The position numbers and the translations under genes were made by a program. Positions 11,031-23,410 of a DNA stretch of 64,000 nucleotides are shown in pieces. Location of the stretch: the NCBI RefSeq assembly GCF_949987515.2, contig NC_082693.1:23174304-23238303 (forward strand), read 5' to 3'. Each line of letters starts with the position of its first letter. Position 1 is the first letter of the stretch. The DNA is from Delphinus delphis (taxonomy: Eukaryota > Chordata > Mammalia > Artiodactyla > Delphinidae). The notes below the pieces were generated by a model. It ran no database searches and had not been told where the DNA came from. It saw only the letters and a list, made by a program, of their open reading frames with translations.

Positions 11031-12084
11031 GCAGTATGAAGAAGTATGAATACTTCATCATGTTGATCCAAAGAGGCCAGATCCTTGCTGTCTATTCTTC
11101 CAAGGAACCAGGACACAGGAATGTTGTCTAGGTTTAGCCAGTCAGATGCCTCTTCTCAGGACTTGGGATCTTGATCTAGTGAAGCAAAGAAACTAGGAAG
11201 GAAGGGATTCATTCTGGACAGGATTATTGCAGTGGTAAGAACGTCAGTGGCAGCATCCAGTGGCCGGTACTGGGGTGGCTTGCTAGACCACTATCTTCAT
11301 TATCAGACTGGTCTTGTTGGGTAATTTTGGCTGATTCTGGCTTTCTTGGTTCATGCTAAGTTACTGAATTTGTTCTCAAGACCCTCCAGGAATTCTGGGA
11401 GCAACCTCTTATCTCTGAATATATTTTATTTTTGGCTTTAATCGCACTTGCTTTCTGTTGCTTACAGTGAAGCACCCTGGCTAACATTGCAAAGACAGGC
11501 TACAAAGTGTCAGGGAAATTAGTGCAGGGGAATTTGGGTCTTGTTGGACTAAAAGCAGTGAAAAATCCAGCAATATTTAAGGGATGGTAAAGTTTAGCTC
11601 ATGAAATAAAACAAAGAAATAACTAAGTTATGGTTTATAGTAGTCTGTGATAAAGTGTGCATTGAAGGTCACTGCCACAGACCAGGATGAAGGGCATGAG
11701 AACTTCAACAGCCATGGGGTTAGAGGGCCCCTTGTAGTATCCCTAAACAGTGACAAGAAGGACATGTGAAGTTCAAGACCCTAAATTATTGGCTTTAATT
11801 CAGGGAGTTTCAGAGAATTTCTATAATTATATTAAAATAATTCAGGCCTAAAATTCAGGGAATTTCTAAGATCATGCTAAAATAATTCATTATCTATTTC
11901 AGCTACAGAGCTGAGATTGCTACAGACTAAACAGAGTTTAATCTGGGCATTGCCAAATTACAACATCAGTTGAATTAGCAACTTTACCAGGTCTTTTATT
12001 TAATAATAAAGATGTGCTTTGGGAAAGAATGGCATCCAGAGGTCTGAAAGGAGAATTCAGGGTACGTTGAATATTTAACCTCAA
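11031..12084. other. Single-copy sequence with an imperfect internal duplication
   Basis: No gene. At about 11797-11893 two similar stretches occur in tandem ('attcagggagtttcagagaattt' and 'attcagggaatttctaagat', each followed by 'aaaataattca'). Confidence 0.45.
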
Positions 12085-12608
12085 GTAAATTCCATTTGCC
12101 TGTTGTGATAGATAGAATAATTCCAAAGTTGTCCATATCCTAATCTCTGGAACATGTGAATATGTTACTTTACAGAGCAAAAAAGATTTTGCAGATGTGA
12201 TTAAGGTTAAGGACCTTGAGATGAAGAGATTATTATGGATTATCCAGGTGGGTTCAATCAAATCACAGGAACCCTTAAAAGTGAAGAACCTTTCCCAGCT
12301 TGTGGTCAGAGGGAGACATGACCATGGAAGAAAGGTCAAAGAGAGATGGAACAGTGCTGACTTTGAAGATGGAGGAAGAGGACCACAAACTAAAGAATGT
12401 TGGTGGCCTCTAGAAACTGAAAAAAGCAAGAAAACAATTTTTTCCCCAGGGCTACTAGAAGAGAATGCAGCCCTGCTGACACCTTGATTTTACCTCAGTG
12501 AGACCCATGTCAAACTTCCCTCCTACAGAACTATAAGATGATAAATTTGTGTTGGATTAAACCACTAAGTTTTTGATAATTTGTTACAGTGACAATAGAA
12601 AATATACC
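12085..12608 (+). repeat. Ancient LTR-like interspersed repeat (MaLR-type, family uncertain)
   Basis: Contains 'cagatgtgattaaggttaaggaccttgagatg', 'cagccctgctgacaccttgattt' and 'agaactataagatgataaatttgtgttg', a layout shared by a common old mammalian non-autonomous LTR-like repeat. The open frame at 12197-12487 lies entirely inside it and is not a gene. Confidence 0.55.
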
Positions 12609-12653
12609 ACGCAAACAAGTTCCTTGTCCATTTTCTGATAAGGCTGCCTTTTA

Positions 12654-12985
12654 ATTTATTTTTATTTTAAAAAACTTAAGATATATTTAATTAATTAATT
12701 AATTTATTTTGGCTGCGTCCAGTTTTAGTTGTGGCACACGGGCTCTTTGTTGTGCCCCATGGGTTCATAGTTGAAGTGCACGGGCTTCTCTCTAGTTGTG
12801 GTGTGCAGGCTCCAGAGTGCGTGGGCTCTGTAGTTTGTGGCACACGGGCTCTCTAGTTGAGGCACGTTGGCTCGGTAGTAGTGGCGTGTGGGCACTTGGG
12901 ATCTTAGATCCCCGACCAGGGATCAAACCCGCGTCTGCTGCATTGGAAGGAGGATTCTTAACCACTGGGCCACCAGGGAAGTGCC
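12654..12985 (-). repeat. Long CHR-type SINE (older subfamily)
   Basis: T/A-rich tail at left, 'ggctgcgtccagttttagttgtggc' body, and 'gaccagggatcaaacccgcg ... ccaccagggaagtgcc' head at right. Flanked by an imperfect duplication (AGGCTGCCTTTTA at 12641-12653, AGGCTGGCTTTTTA from 12987). Confidence 0.88.
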
Positions 12986-13262
12986 TAGGCTGGCTTTTTA
13001 GATCACATAACTCTTTCACATAAGGGATTAATATGCAAAGAGAAACAGTTTATTCTTATGTTCCCCTCACCCACCACTCATTTTCTTTAGATGTGTAAGC
13101 AAAGTTAGATCCCAACCTGGCAAAATATAAACTCACACTTGGGAGGAGAGTGTTACACACCAGTAAAGTAAGATTGAAAAATTACATCAGCAAAACTCTG
13201 TAGAATATGCGTGGGCATGGATTCTTAAGGGGTTAAACCAAGGAGAGAAGAGTATAATTTTA

Positions 13263-14114
13263 TTTTATTTATTTATTTATTTATTTATTTTACTAGAGTA
13301 ATGCTGTTTATTTATTTTTTTATTTTCTTTAATTTTTTAATTTTTTTTTTTTTTTTTTTTTGCGGTACGCGGGCCTCTCACTGTTGCAGCCTCTCCCGTT
13401 GCGGGGCACAGGCTCCGGCCGCGCAGGCTCAGCGGCCATGGCTCACGGGCCCAGCCGCTCTGCGGCATGTGGGATCTTCCCAGACCGGGGCATGAACCCG
13501 TGTGCCCTGCATCAGCAGGCGGACTCTCAACCACTGCGTCACCAGGGAAGCCCCTCTTTAATTTTTTAAAAAAATTTATTTTGTATTTTTTTTTTTTACA
13601 TCTTTATTGGAGTATAATTGCTTTACAATGGTGTGTTAGTTTCTGCTTTATAACAAAGTTAATCAGTTATACATATACATATGTTCCCATATCTCTTCCC
13701 TCTTGCATCTCCCTCCCTCCCACCCTCCCTAACCCACCCCTCTAGGTGGTCACAAAGCACCGAGTTGATCTCCCTGTGCTATGCGGCTTCTTCCCACTAG
13801 CTACCTATTTTACGTTTGGTAGTGTACATATGTCCATGCCACTCTCTCGCTTTGTCACCGCTCACCCTTCCCCCTCTCCATATCCTCAAGTCCATTCTCT
13901 AGTAGGTCTGTGTCTTTATTCCTGTCTTACCCCTAGGTTCTTCATGACATTTTTTTTCTTAGATTCCATATATATATTAGCATATGGTATTTGTCTTTCT
14001 CTTTCTGATTTACTTCACTCTGTATGACAGACTCTAGGTCCATCCACCTCACTACAAATAACTCAATTTCGTTTCTTTTTATGGCTGAATAATATTCCAT
14101 TGTATATATGTGCC
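13263..14114 (-). mobile_element. 5'-truncated L1 insertion with SINE in its tail
   Basis: The unit is bounded by a perfect 15-bp duplication, AAGAGTATAATTTTA, at 13248-13262 and 14115-14129. Inside, from the left, are a (TTTA)-rich tail, a SINE (13341-13554) and then about 530 bp of L1 3' UTR plus the extreme ORF2 C-terminal region ('tatggctgaataatattccattgtatatatg'). The element is cut off there, a classic 5' truncation. The frames at 13467-14027 are antisense L1 and not genes. Confidence 0.93.
13341..13554 (-). repeat. Short CHR-type (cetacean) SINE inside L1 tail
   Basis: Perfect 15-bp duplication TCTTTAATTTTTTAA at 13326-13340 and 13555-13569. T-run of 21. It inserted into the A-rich tail of the L1 that spans 13263-14114, so it is younger than that L1. 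Confidence 0.95.
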
Positions 14115-14129
14115 AAGAGTATAATTTTA

Positions 14130-16130
14130 AATCGGCCTACAATTTTTAAGAGGATGCAGTTCCCAGAGAGTCAAAATTCAATTGGCCAGCTTGAACAGCT
14201 GGGTAAATTCTTACTGATTATTTACTTGGGTTACTAAAACTTGGACTCAGTCCCCTATTTTGGATAAAACGGAGATGTCATAAATTCCTTGGTATAATAT
14301 AGTGGAAGGAATCCTAAGGTTTAGGAAGATAGGGAAAGTTGGAATGGATTTATCAGACATGACTGATCTGTTACAAGAGAGCCCAGAAGATGCTTCTTCT
14401 CCAAGGCCTTAGTTAATACAGCATTGTATTTACTTTGAAAGGTGCTTTAGTGAATGTTTTCCATAGGCCAGGAATGCTGGTGGGAGATTCTACATTTAAA
14501 ATGAACTCCTGGGTTTCACTGAGAATGGGGGGAACTCAAATGGCAGAGGCTAAGTCAAAGCACTTACCACAGAGGACCTGTTCCCCAGAATGTTCCTTAG
14601 GATGGCTACTGATCCGATGGTCCCTATTCCTGAGATAGATGGGCTGCCCAATAAGATTCTGCTTGATTTATACAACAGAAAAGAACTCCACATTGATCAA
14701 CAGAGATCTGACCTGCCCACCCTGGTAGAGACTCTTCTGTCTCCCCCAATCTCAGTCCTGGGTCAATCCACAGACCAAGAGCTCCTGAATAAAGAGGAGA
14801 CTGGTGCTTTTGAAGGCAGATATTAAAAAGAAAGAAAAAGACATAGTGTGTGTTCTCCCAACTATCTCTTTTTAAAGGACACTGTTGCCATTTTCTAGGT
14901 AATTGTGAATCAGGGAAAGTGGTTATATCAAGGCTGTTTGAGATGATTGGACATTAGCTTTGAACTAGCACCAGTTTATGTGACTTATAACCTCACCATG
15001 GTGCATGAACCAGAGTGCAATCTTATAGGTCTCAGATGAGCAGTGGAGCTGGGCCTGAATATGCCCAATGTTAGGTCTAGCTGGACCCTGAATCACCTCC
15101 CAGATTTTGATTTTCCCAGATCACGAGTAAATCATCAAAGTAGATATTCTTAACATCAGGCAGTGCTCTCACCCTGGCTATTTTGATAGGAAAGACTAGA
15201 TAAATAGTAAATCAAAAGTAAAATAGTGATAGTAAATAGTAAATCAAAAGTAACAGGGAGAGATGGAAGAACGGGATGACTTGTCTTATTCTGGAGCCCG
15301 TCACCTACACAGCGCTTGGACGCAACATCTTGTGGAGTTGAGTGATATTCCACAGGCTTTAATATATGTCCTGAGCCAACTGGGCCAGTCTTGGGGTTCA
15401 AAATATGAAAAGCGTGACAACTGAAACGCAGTGTGAGGGAATGTTCACTTTGGCTCACTACTGTACTAGCCAACAAGCAATGGACTCAAAGGGTATGAAT
15501 AAAATCAAGTACACGTGTGAATGGAGCAGCTCCCCGAGGAAAGGGCCACACCAGCTCTCCAGGGTAAGCCATGCTACTATGAAAGAATTCCTTGATGCTC
15601 CATGGTTGCCACTGTCCATATTCTATTTCTTATAACCTCAGCAGGTCTTCTGCAGGCCTAACCATGGCATACCGCACAGTAATCTACATCGTGAGCTGCT
15701 TATCCCATAGCCTGAAGACACACAGGTCAGGACACTAAGAGATGGAATTGGTGTGGTGTTTTTCACTCTTCTACCTAATGACCAACTTGAAAAATTTATT
15801 CATCTCCCCCTTGAGCCTGTCAGTTTTCCTGGTTTAGTTTTGTCACACGAGGAAGGAATGCTTTCATCAGGTTGGGCAGGTTGAACACGTCATACTCCAT
15901 GGACCATGCACTTCGTAGTCTGATGCATCACTATTAGAATCAATACCAACATGACTTGGGGTTGTCTCTCTTTGCAGAGAGCCTGAATATATTTTTGTAT
16001 ATGTACATAGGAACAGTTGAATTACGTTAAGTAGAAACATTATTTTTATTTCTGTTTTTTGTTTAAAAATGGAAAGAAAGGTCTATTTTCATCAACAGTT
16101 ATCATTTTTAGCAGCTGCCCAGCATATACA
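14130..16130. other. Single-copy sequence, no gene seen
   Basis: Two kilobases without a recognisable gene or repeat family. A 20-bp word, aaatagtaaatcaaaagtaa, occurs twice at a 32-bp offset (15202-15221 and 15234-15253), a small tandem duplication. The longest frame (15156-15476, 106 codons, minus) has no recognisable feature. Confidence 0.5.
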
Positions 16131-16180
16131 TTTAATTTAATACAAAATACATACAAAAATACATATATATTTAATTTAAT

Positions 16181-16530
16181 ACAAAATTAAAAAATTTTTA
16201 AATTTTTTGGCTGTGTTGGGTCTTTGTTGCTGCATGCGGGCTTTCTCTAGTTGCGGCGAGCGGGGGCTGCTCTTCATTGAGGTGCACAGGCTTCTCATTG
16301 TAGTGGCTTCTCTTGTTGCAGAGCACGGGCTCTAGGCACACGACCTTCAGTAGTTGCAGCATGCGGGCTCGGTAGTTGTGGCTCGCAGGCTCTAGGGTAC
16401 AGGCTCAGTAGTTGTGGCTCATGGGCTTAGTTGCTCCGCGGCATGTGGGATCTTCCTGGATCAGGGCTCGAACCCATGTCCCCTGCATTGGCAGGCGGAC
16501 TCTTAACCACTGCACCACCAGGGAAGCCCC
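16181..16530 (-). repeat. Long CHR-type SINE
   Basis: 'ggctgtgttgggtctttgttgctgc' body and 'gaacccatgtcccctgcattggcaggcgg' head, ending gggaagcccc. A possible duplication ATACAT(A/C)TATTT lies at about 16160 and from 16531. Left of it the phrase 'tttaatttaatacaaaat' occurs twice (about 16131 and 16170). Confidence 0.9.
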
Positions 16531-17085
16531 ATACATCTATTTTTTGTTTTCTCGTGAAGCTTCATGGGGAGCTGAGTCTACCTCCCCTTAAAAGGTGGAG
16601 AAAGCCACCTACTTGTTCCTCCAGAAGTCAGGGCCTGGTAACGTGACCTCACATGGCAGCCAATCAGTCACACTCACTCACAGGGTGTTGAATCTGGACC
16701 AAGTGATGCAAGTGAAAAAGGTGGCAGCGAGTTTATTCTGGAGGTAGCAGTGACACAGCAACAAGTAGTTGGTGGAGGTGACAGTGCAGAGGAAGCAGCA
16801 GCAGGGCCTCCTGCCCACCGTCGTCTTGGGCGCCAGCTACACTGTCCAGGATCTGCAGAAGAGGCAGCTATTCTCCCTGGACTGGCTTTTGGTAGAAAGG
16901 TTTTGGCTGTGCTTCTGGCTGCCTGGCTCCCCTTTTTCCTGCTTGCCTTCTAGGCTGGGTTCTCCAGCCTTCCCAGAGATACAGTGGGCTCCCCAATATT
17001 CTCTGAGTAAATTATGTTGCTTCTTAAATCATCTAGAGCTGGCTTATGTTACGTGTATTTAAGAACGTGTACTTTGACTGGAGTG
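16531..17085. other. Single-copy sequence, no gene seen
   Basis: Two overlapping plus-strand frames (16750-16953 and 16769-17062) are low-complexity in part ('gcagaggaagcagcagcagggcc') and have no recognisable domain. Confidence 0.45.
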
Positions 17086-17660
17086 CAAAGAATACAGATG
17101 AAGCTGGAGAGGTAGATTAGAATCAGATTGCCAGGAGCTTTGCATGATTATTAAGACGTTTGGGCTTTGTCCTGAAGGCAAAGAAAACTCACTGAAAGAT
17201 TTTAAAGAGAAATAAATGTAATCAGGTGAGGGTTTTTAAATGATCTTTTTGATAGACTGGAGAGAGGGAGAAAATGAAGGTGGGGGGAGCAGTGAGGAGG
17301 ATGTCGTAATAATTCAGGTGACAAATGATGGTGACACAGAAAAATCACAGTAGTAGAGGAGATGAAGAGGGTAGGATGGATTAAAAGATACTTGAAAGAC
17401 TGTCCAGGGGTTGATGCCTTGATTTGTAGGGAACAAGAGAGTGAAGATTCAAGATGACGTCAGAGTTTCTAACTGATGGCTAACTAGATGGCTAGTGGTG
17501 CCTTGGACTGAGTTAGAAGGACAGGAAGAGAAATGGGTTTGGGGGAGAAGAGAATTTAAGGCATGCTGAGTTTGAGATGCTCTTTTCCAAGTGGAGATGC
17601 CCATTAAGCAGCTAGAAACCTGGAACAAGGATTCAGCTGAGAAGAACAGGCTGCAGAAGC
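17086..17660 (-). repeat. Ancient LINE (L2-type), antisense
   Basis: Recognisable as diverged antisense L2 from 'gggctttgtcctgaaggcaa', 'gatgacgtcagagtttctaactgatggc' and 'gctgagtttgagatgctcttttccaagtggagatgccc'. In sense this is the ORF2 C-terminal part of L2. Confidence 0.7.
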
Positions 17661-17799
17661 AGGTTTGGGAGTCACTGTTGTAGTGTTAGTTGAAGCCAAG
17701 TAAGTAGAAGAGCTTCTCAAGGAGAGAGAAACTTTTTAATGAATTTAAAGAGCCTGAATTGGTAAGAACCATTTATTGGTTGCGACTTTGTACGTGATG

Positions 17800-18295
17800 A
17801 TGTAAGTGCCCACAGAGCCTTGTCACGACTTTTGTGGCAACCCTAGCTGCCTCTGGATGCCCAGCCCCCCACCTCCGCTGGCACTCACTATTCCAGTACA
17901 CGCCACCCGCAAGCACCGTGACCCTGCCTCCCAGTCCATAAAAAGGCAGCCCAGAAGTGGCAGGGTGTTACTGTCTCTGAAAGCAGCCCTCACCATGAAG
18001 GATGAGCACAGGAAGATAAATATCCTAGATTCCTCACACCCCGGATGGAATGACTAGGAGGCATATTCTAGCCCATGTCCTAGAGCTACCCAGCAGGGCT
18101 GACCCTCAGCTGCCCACAGGTGGTGAACGGCTTGATTATGCACTAACTATTGACTTCCGGCCCTTCCCTGGCGTCTTCCCATTCCCCACGGGTACTTCTT
18201 GGGATCACCTCCCAAATAAACTACTTGAACTTGAATCCCTGTCTCAGGATCTGCTTCTGGGAGAATCCAAACGAAGACCGCTTCCTGTTCTTCCT
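17800..18295 (+). repeat. Possible LTR of an old retroelement
   Basis: A TATA-like box (cataaaaagg, about 17938) and, about 280 bp downstream, 'ccaaataaactacttgaacttgaatccctgtctcaggatctgcttctgggagaa', which resembles the polyadenylation signal and U5 end of a mammalian LTR. The family is not identified and the ends are not defined. Confidence 0.45.
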
Positions 18296-19488
18296 GTTCT
18301 TCTGAGCGTGAACCATTACATTTGAAATGTATAAGCTGCTTCTTTCCTTCATCTGCTGCCATGTTTTCTGTCTCATCCCCTGCCACCTTCCCCCAGTGCT
18401 GCCTGTCATTACTCTCTGAAAACAGACACGGATTACAAATGAACCTCCTTGACCCAGAAGACGCCAAGGGATAGTAGACACCTGGATAGAAAGTCCCTTA
18501 TCTCTTCTAGGAATCAGATGTAATGACAATCATATTTTGTATTTACTGAAACCTTTCCTTCCAAGGAGTTCAAAGTGTTCCTTGTGTATCCCCTGTGGGT
18601 TGGAACAGGACTGGCTTCTAGCACAGCTGTGAATCATGTGAAGTGTAAATTACATGAAATTGGGCTTGAGAAACCATTCTACTTCCCCTTCCAGTGGCCT
18701 TTTCTCTGCTCCCTTCAACGCTGGCCCCTGGCCCCTTCCTGCCTCCCCATTTCTGTTTTCACCTGTACCTCATTCCTCACCATGGTCACTTGCTCTTATC
18801 CATCGTTCAACCAATCTTAGCTTTAAGGGGTGGTTATTAGTATTATTATTGTGGTGTTATTTTCCCCAGAAACATTTGCATTTTAATAGGACACATTTAC
18901 AAACGGAAAAATCCAAAGAAATAAAATTGAATAGCAGGATCATAGGCAAATAAGAACTTTTGCTCAAGGATAGTATTAATCCATTTGGTAATCTGTATGA
19001 TCTCAAACTGACTGGTGGGTAACTTAAGAGGAAAAAACATGGGTTCGTGGAGCTCCAGTCATTTCTGATTCAGAGACAGTTTTAAAAAAAGGAACCCAAA
19101 GCAATGACGAGATTCCATGTAAAAAGTTCTGTACCTTTGATTACCCAGAGTGAGTTAAACATGTATTTTCTTAAGGTGTACCAGGCATTCACGGAAGCAG
19201 AGGGAGGAGAATGCACAGGCGCTCTCAAAATGGGCTCCAAAATTGGCCTGCAGAAAGGAGGTGGGGACCTCAGGGCTGATCAGAGTCCAGAACATCTGCC
19301 TGAGTTCTAGAAAATAGTTATTTCCAATTAGGGAGGTTTTAAAAGCACCTCCTTTTCCTAAGCCCCACACTCAGGAAGAACGAGTGTGGTACTAGTAGAG
19401 CATAAAAAACCACTTGCTTCCACAACTTCTTTTCAAAAGTAATGGTGGTGAGAGGATAGAGCATCCTTCCCAAATATTCCTCCCTTAG
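18296..19488. other. Single-copy sequence, no gene seen
   Basis: No recognisable gene or repeat. Overlapping frames at 18147-18529 (minus) and 18575-18953 (plus) lack domains. Confidence 0.45.
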
Positions 19489-19501
19489 AAAAAGTGCTCC
19501 A

Positions 19502-19693
19502 GGGCTTCCCTGGTGGCGCAGTGGTTGAGAGTCCGCCTGCCGATGCAGGGGACACGGGTTCGTGCCCCGGTCCGGGAAGATCCCACATGCCGCGGAGCGG
19601 CTGAGCCCGTGAGCCATGGCCGCTGAGCCTGCGCGTACGGAGCCTGTGCTCCGCAACGGGAGAGGCCACAGCAGTGAGAGGCCCGCGTACCGC

Positions 19694-19715
<22 letters not shown>
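19502..19715 (+). repeat. Short CHR-type (cetacean) SINE, well preserved
   Basis: Plus-strand copy starting 'gggcttccctggtggcgcag' and ending 'gcgtaccgc' then a run of 27 A (to 19720, partly shared with the duplication). The duplication is AAAAAGTGCTCCA at 19489-19501 and AAAAAGGGCTCCA at 19716-19728. The RNA polymerase III A box (tggcgcagtgg) and B box (ggttcgtgcc, one mismatch to GGTTCGANNCC) are intact. The minus-strand frames across it (19339-19789) are SINE shadows. Confidence 0.96.
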
Positions 19716-19724
<9 letters not shown>

Positions 19725-19728
19725 TCCA

Positions 19729-22700
19729 CCCAAGAAAGATATTGATTGAAAAATAGCACAGATACATTGTTCTCCTCTCCCTCTCCCAAATATGAAACGT
19801 CGACTTCAGGAAAAGAAAATGTTATGCCAGCAACTTAACAACACAAACAACCTCAAACCCAAGAGGAATTTCCCTGCCTAGGGAGGAGAGCTTCCTCTTT
19901 GCTAGGTATAGGCAGGCCTTCCTGTTAGAGATAACTGTTCAGTGCTACCTCTCAAGACTGTGGCACAAATGCTTTGTTAGTCCAATGCCCCCTAATGTAG
20001 TCAGCTGAAAGTTTCTTTGCCAAGTGCTTAAATTAAGGCTGCAAGAGCAGCCATCCTGTGTTGGGTCTTTCTATACCACCAGGCCTTCCCTGACTGAATC
20101 GATTCAAACTCTGTGAAAAAAAATGTAGGATTTTTTTCCCCGGTGACCATAACAACTATTTCCATAAAGAAGTCCAGATGTTTAATTTTTCCAAAAGAAA
20201 TTCTAACAAAAACAAGATAAAAGTAACTGAGGAATGATCATTTTTCCATTGACTTCTTAACCCAAATGGGACTGGTTACGCCAGTCAAAACCACAGATTC
20301 ACTTCCCCCAAGCCGTCATCCTTCGTCTTTCCTGCTCTGGGCCTCGGCACAGGTGTCTTCCCAGAATGCCTCTGGTCAGGCGCTTGCAGCCACTGTATTT
20401 AATTTCAAGAAGCTGTTTTGCAAAGGCCAGCTGTGGACAGCGTAGGTTGTCCCACACTCTCTCCAACACTCTGGGCCTAATAATAAGTAGAACACGGTTT
20501 CATCAGCTTGAGCTACATTTTCCTAAGTCAGTTAGGAAATGCCCTCATCTAATGGCCTGCAAAAACAAATACTGATTCAGAAAGAACCAGTTTTTCTAAT
20601 AGGACTTGACCCATCTGTATCTCCCATAGGCAAGAAGGGTTGGTTTGGGAAGAAGAGAATTGACTGGGTTAAGTGTCCAGAGTGGGAAGCAGTCATTTGA
20701 AATAGCATCAACTCAACCATAAAAGTCATGCTTTGGAGTTTTTCTTTCTCTCCCCAAGTTTTGATGTCTGAGCCTAGAAGGAGTTTCTCCTCCTGAAGAT
20801 TCTAAACCTTCTTATGATTTTTGTTAAGATCAATTTCTGTGGGAACAGTGAAGGATGCTGGCCTCTCTGTGAGCAGTAGAATACCTGGACACCTACCTGG
20901 ACCTTCCTGCCATCCAGCACCATAAAAATAAGAGATGCCTGTGGGTGTCCCACAGCTTGTTTGGTTAATGCAATGGCTCATAACTAAAATGCCAGTTTAA
21001 CCACCAGTTTGTTTTGCTGGTGTTTGGTTTATACATAAACATGAGTGGGAAGGGACCAACTTTTTTTTAAAGTATGAATTTTATTTTTATTGCTGCTGCT
21101 TTGTTTTTTGTTTCAAAGGGATGGCACGGACTCAGGGTACAGCAGCTGTATTCAGCCCAGATGGAAGGCCCCGGATTTTGAACTTCTATTTCTTAAAAAG
21201 GAGTTATGTGTTGAACATTCAAGTGCTGGTAACCATCTCTACTTTATTTGCCCTGCAGCTCCTTGTAGAAAAGAATCCAAGACCACCTGCAGCTCAGATA
21301 GATTGAAAGGGTTGGGGCTGAGGAACCTGCAAAGGCAATTTAGACCAGGACATCTCATGGGGAGTCAGGCTGCTACCCTCCAGGACCGTCTCACAAGCCC
21401 TTATTATTCAAGGGCACGTTGAAGCTTTGTCTTTGTGTCTCTCCTGTCTTCTCCCTAGCTCCTAGATTACATCCCTGAGGAATATAGTTTTGGTCCAGGC
21501 TGGCTCATTGTCTTAATATCCATCAGAGGTGAACATAGAGCAATCTGGGACTATAACTCACACCAAGTAGACACCCAACAAGTACTGACTGACTTACATA
21601 CTGGATCCCAAAATGATTTGAATGGTGAATGGGTCTTGCCAGGGGAAGAAACCCAACTCAATCTTTATGTTATTTCCCAAGGCCATTCACTATTTCTTAG
21701 AAGATTAGACACACAGGTCAAACCCTGATCAAAATCTAATCTCCAAGGTAGACCTGGAACAAGATGGGTTTGGGGGTATGAATTCTCTCCCTTGTTCTAC
21801 ATTCACTTAAAATTTTTTAATTGTAAGTACTCTTTTGTCAAATTAAAATCCTGAGTGTAGCGACAGTGGCGATTCAGTGATAAAACATGGTTTATGAGGA
21901 TAAATTTAAATCCAGATGAAATAATTTAGTAACATTTTAGAAGATTAAGTTTTCCAAATGATCTCATCATTCCTCTTAGACAAGAGGGAATCAAGGTTCC
22001 CGTGGTCCAGGATGGGTTCCTACAGAGGATTCTGGCTGAGCCCAGAATATCTGTTGACCATAGTTTGTATACCTGGAGTCAAGGGGGTTAATCCAAGATG
22101 AAGCATCTTAGACAGAAGACAAAGCCAAAGTTGACTTTCCAATGAGCTGTCCATTTGAGGGGCCTGAGAAGTCAGGGGAAGATCTGTGTGCACACTAATA
22201 ATGAGATGAAAACCAGGGAAAGTAGGCTAGAGCTAAAGTCCAAAACAGAGAATAAGTGGCAAAGTTGAGAAATAGCCTGAATGGTGAGAAGGTAATGGCA
22301 GCAGTTTTTTACTTTTTGTGTGTGTGGTTTGGGTGGGGTGTGGCCCAGGAGAGAGTCATTAAATGCCCTTACTTGGTGTGAATACTTCTTAAACTTGTTA
22401 CTAGGAAAAACAGATTGGAAAATCAATTAACTAAGAATTATGGGGAAATGGAAACAATGGGCAGGATCAAAAGAGCTGGGAAAATAAAAGAGAATATAGC
22501 AAGAAGGTGGCTCATCCTACTGGAATAAGGGCATCTCATAGTATGTGAGTGATTTTGTTGGACTACAGTCAAGCTTCCAGAATAAGTAATTTCTCTTCTC
22601 CTACCACTGTGGACAGGTGTAAGGCATAATCCTGGGTTATTTGGAAGGAGTAGCAGTGTTAGGAACAAGAAGGTAAATCATTGCCCTAGAGGTATAAGAC

Positions 22701-23150
22701 TTCAATTTTTATTTTATTTTTATTTTATTTTTCTCTAAGTTACTAAGTAGGAACTCTACTCAAGATACTGGCCACACCAGGTATAGACCTAAATACCACT
22801 TGATCTAATTTACAGTGACTGATGATGATGCCTTGAGAGCACGGCCCAGAAATGTGTTGCTACATAGTTGCTATGTTGAGAAGTTTTTATACTTATAGTG
22901 TTTTATTCGTTCTTATATAAACAGTTTATTGATTTCAAATTATCCTATTCACCACTACTTCTAATATGAATCTAATTCTCGGCCTTAAAAATACATATTT
23001 TACCTTAATCTGTTTCCATATATATTTATTTAACTTTGAATGAAAATCTATTTATTTTTTTCCAGTTAGAAAAGAAATATACAAGCTCATTAAAAAAAAA
23101 ATAACACAGAAGTGTATACATTTAAAAGTTTTCACTAATCACCACCACCC
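19729..23150. other. Mostly single-copy sequence, no gene seen
   Basis: No coding gene recognised in 3.4 kb. Features are a (TTTTA)n-like low-complexity stretch at 22705-22735 and, at about 23075-23150, diverged sequence that may be old L1M. The frames at 21090-21422 and 20366-20575 have no domain and no promoter or splice evidence. Confidence 0.5.
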
Positions 23151-23164
23151 AAGATAACAATGGT

Positions 23165-23285
23165 TTTACTGTTTAGATCAATAAATATCCACGGAGCATG
23201 TACTACTTGTCAGGCTCTGGGCTAAGATGGGATAAAACAATGACCAGGATACAGCTGCTACCCTCATGATCTCACCATTCATAAC
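23165..23285 (-). repeat. Ancient LINE (L2-type) fragment
   Basis: 'caataaatatccacggagcatgtactacttgtcaggctctgggctaagatgg ... gctgctaccctcatgatctca' follows the antisense L2 pattern. Confidence 0.55.
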
Positions 23286-23410
23286 TAGTTTTCAACTGGT
23301 GATTCATATTGGAGTTACTTAGAGTCTGTTTAAAAATGCAGATAGCTCTGTCCCCCTAGAACTACTGAAAAGAGTCCTTGATGAGTGCACCAAGTTAAAA
23401 ATTACTCAGC
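23286..23410 (+). repeat. MER5-like hAT DNA transposon fragment
   Basis: Diverged 'gttttcaactggtgattcatattggagttacttagagtctgtttaaaaatgcag' resembles MER5 (Charlie group, non-autonomous). Weak match. Confidence 0.4.

Noticed and set aside
19514..19590. tRNA-like sequence with A and B boxes
   Set aside because: It is the head of a CHR SINE; no complete cloverleaf and no mature tRNA gene.
19339..19789. Open frames of up to 142 codons containing 'MWDLPGPGHEPVSPASAGG'-like text, repeated at many loci
   Set aside because: The same peptide appears at every CHR SINE (for example 13467, 25100, 33546, 38014, 56558). It is translation of the SINE's tRNA-like half, not a protein family.
21121..21422. 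Possible small gene starting 'MARTQGTAAVFSPDG'
   Set aside because: Two overlapping frames, no domain, no conserved context; most likely chance.
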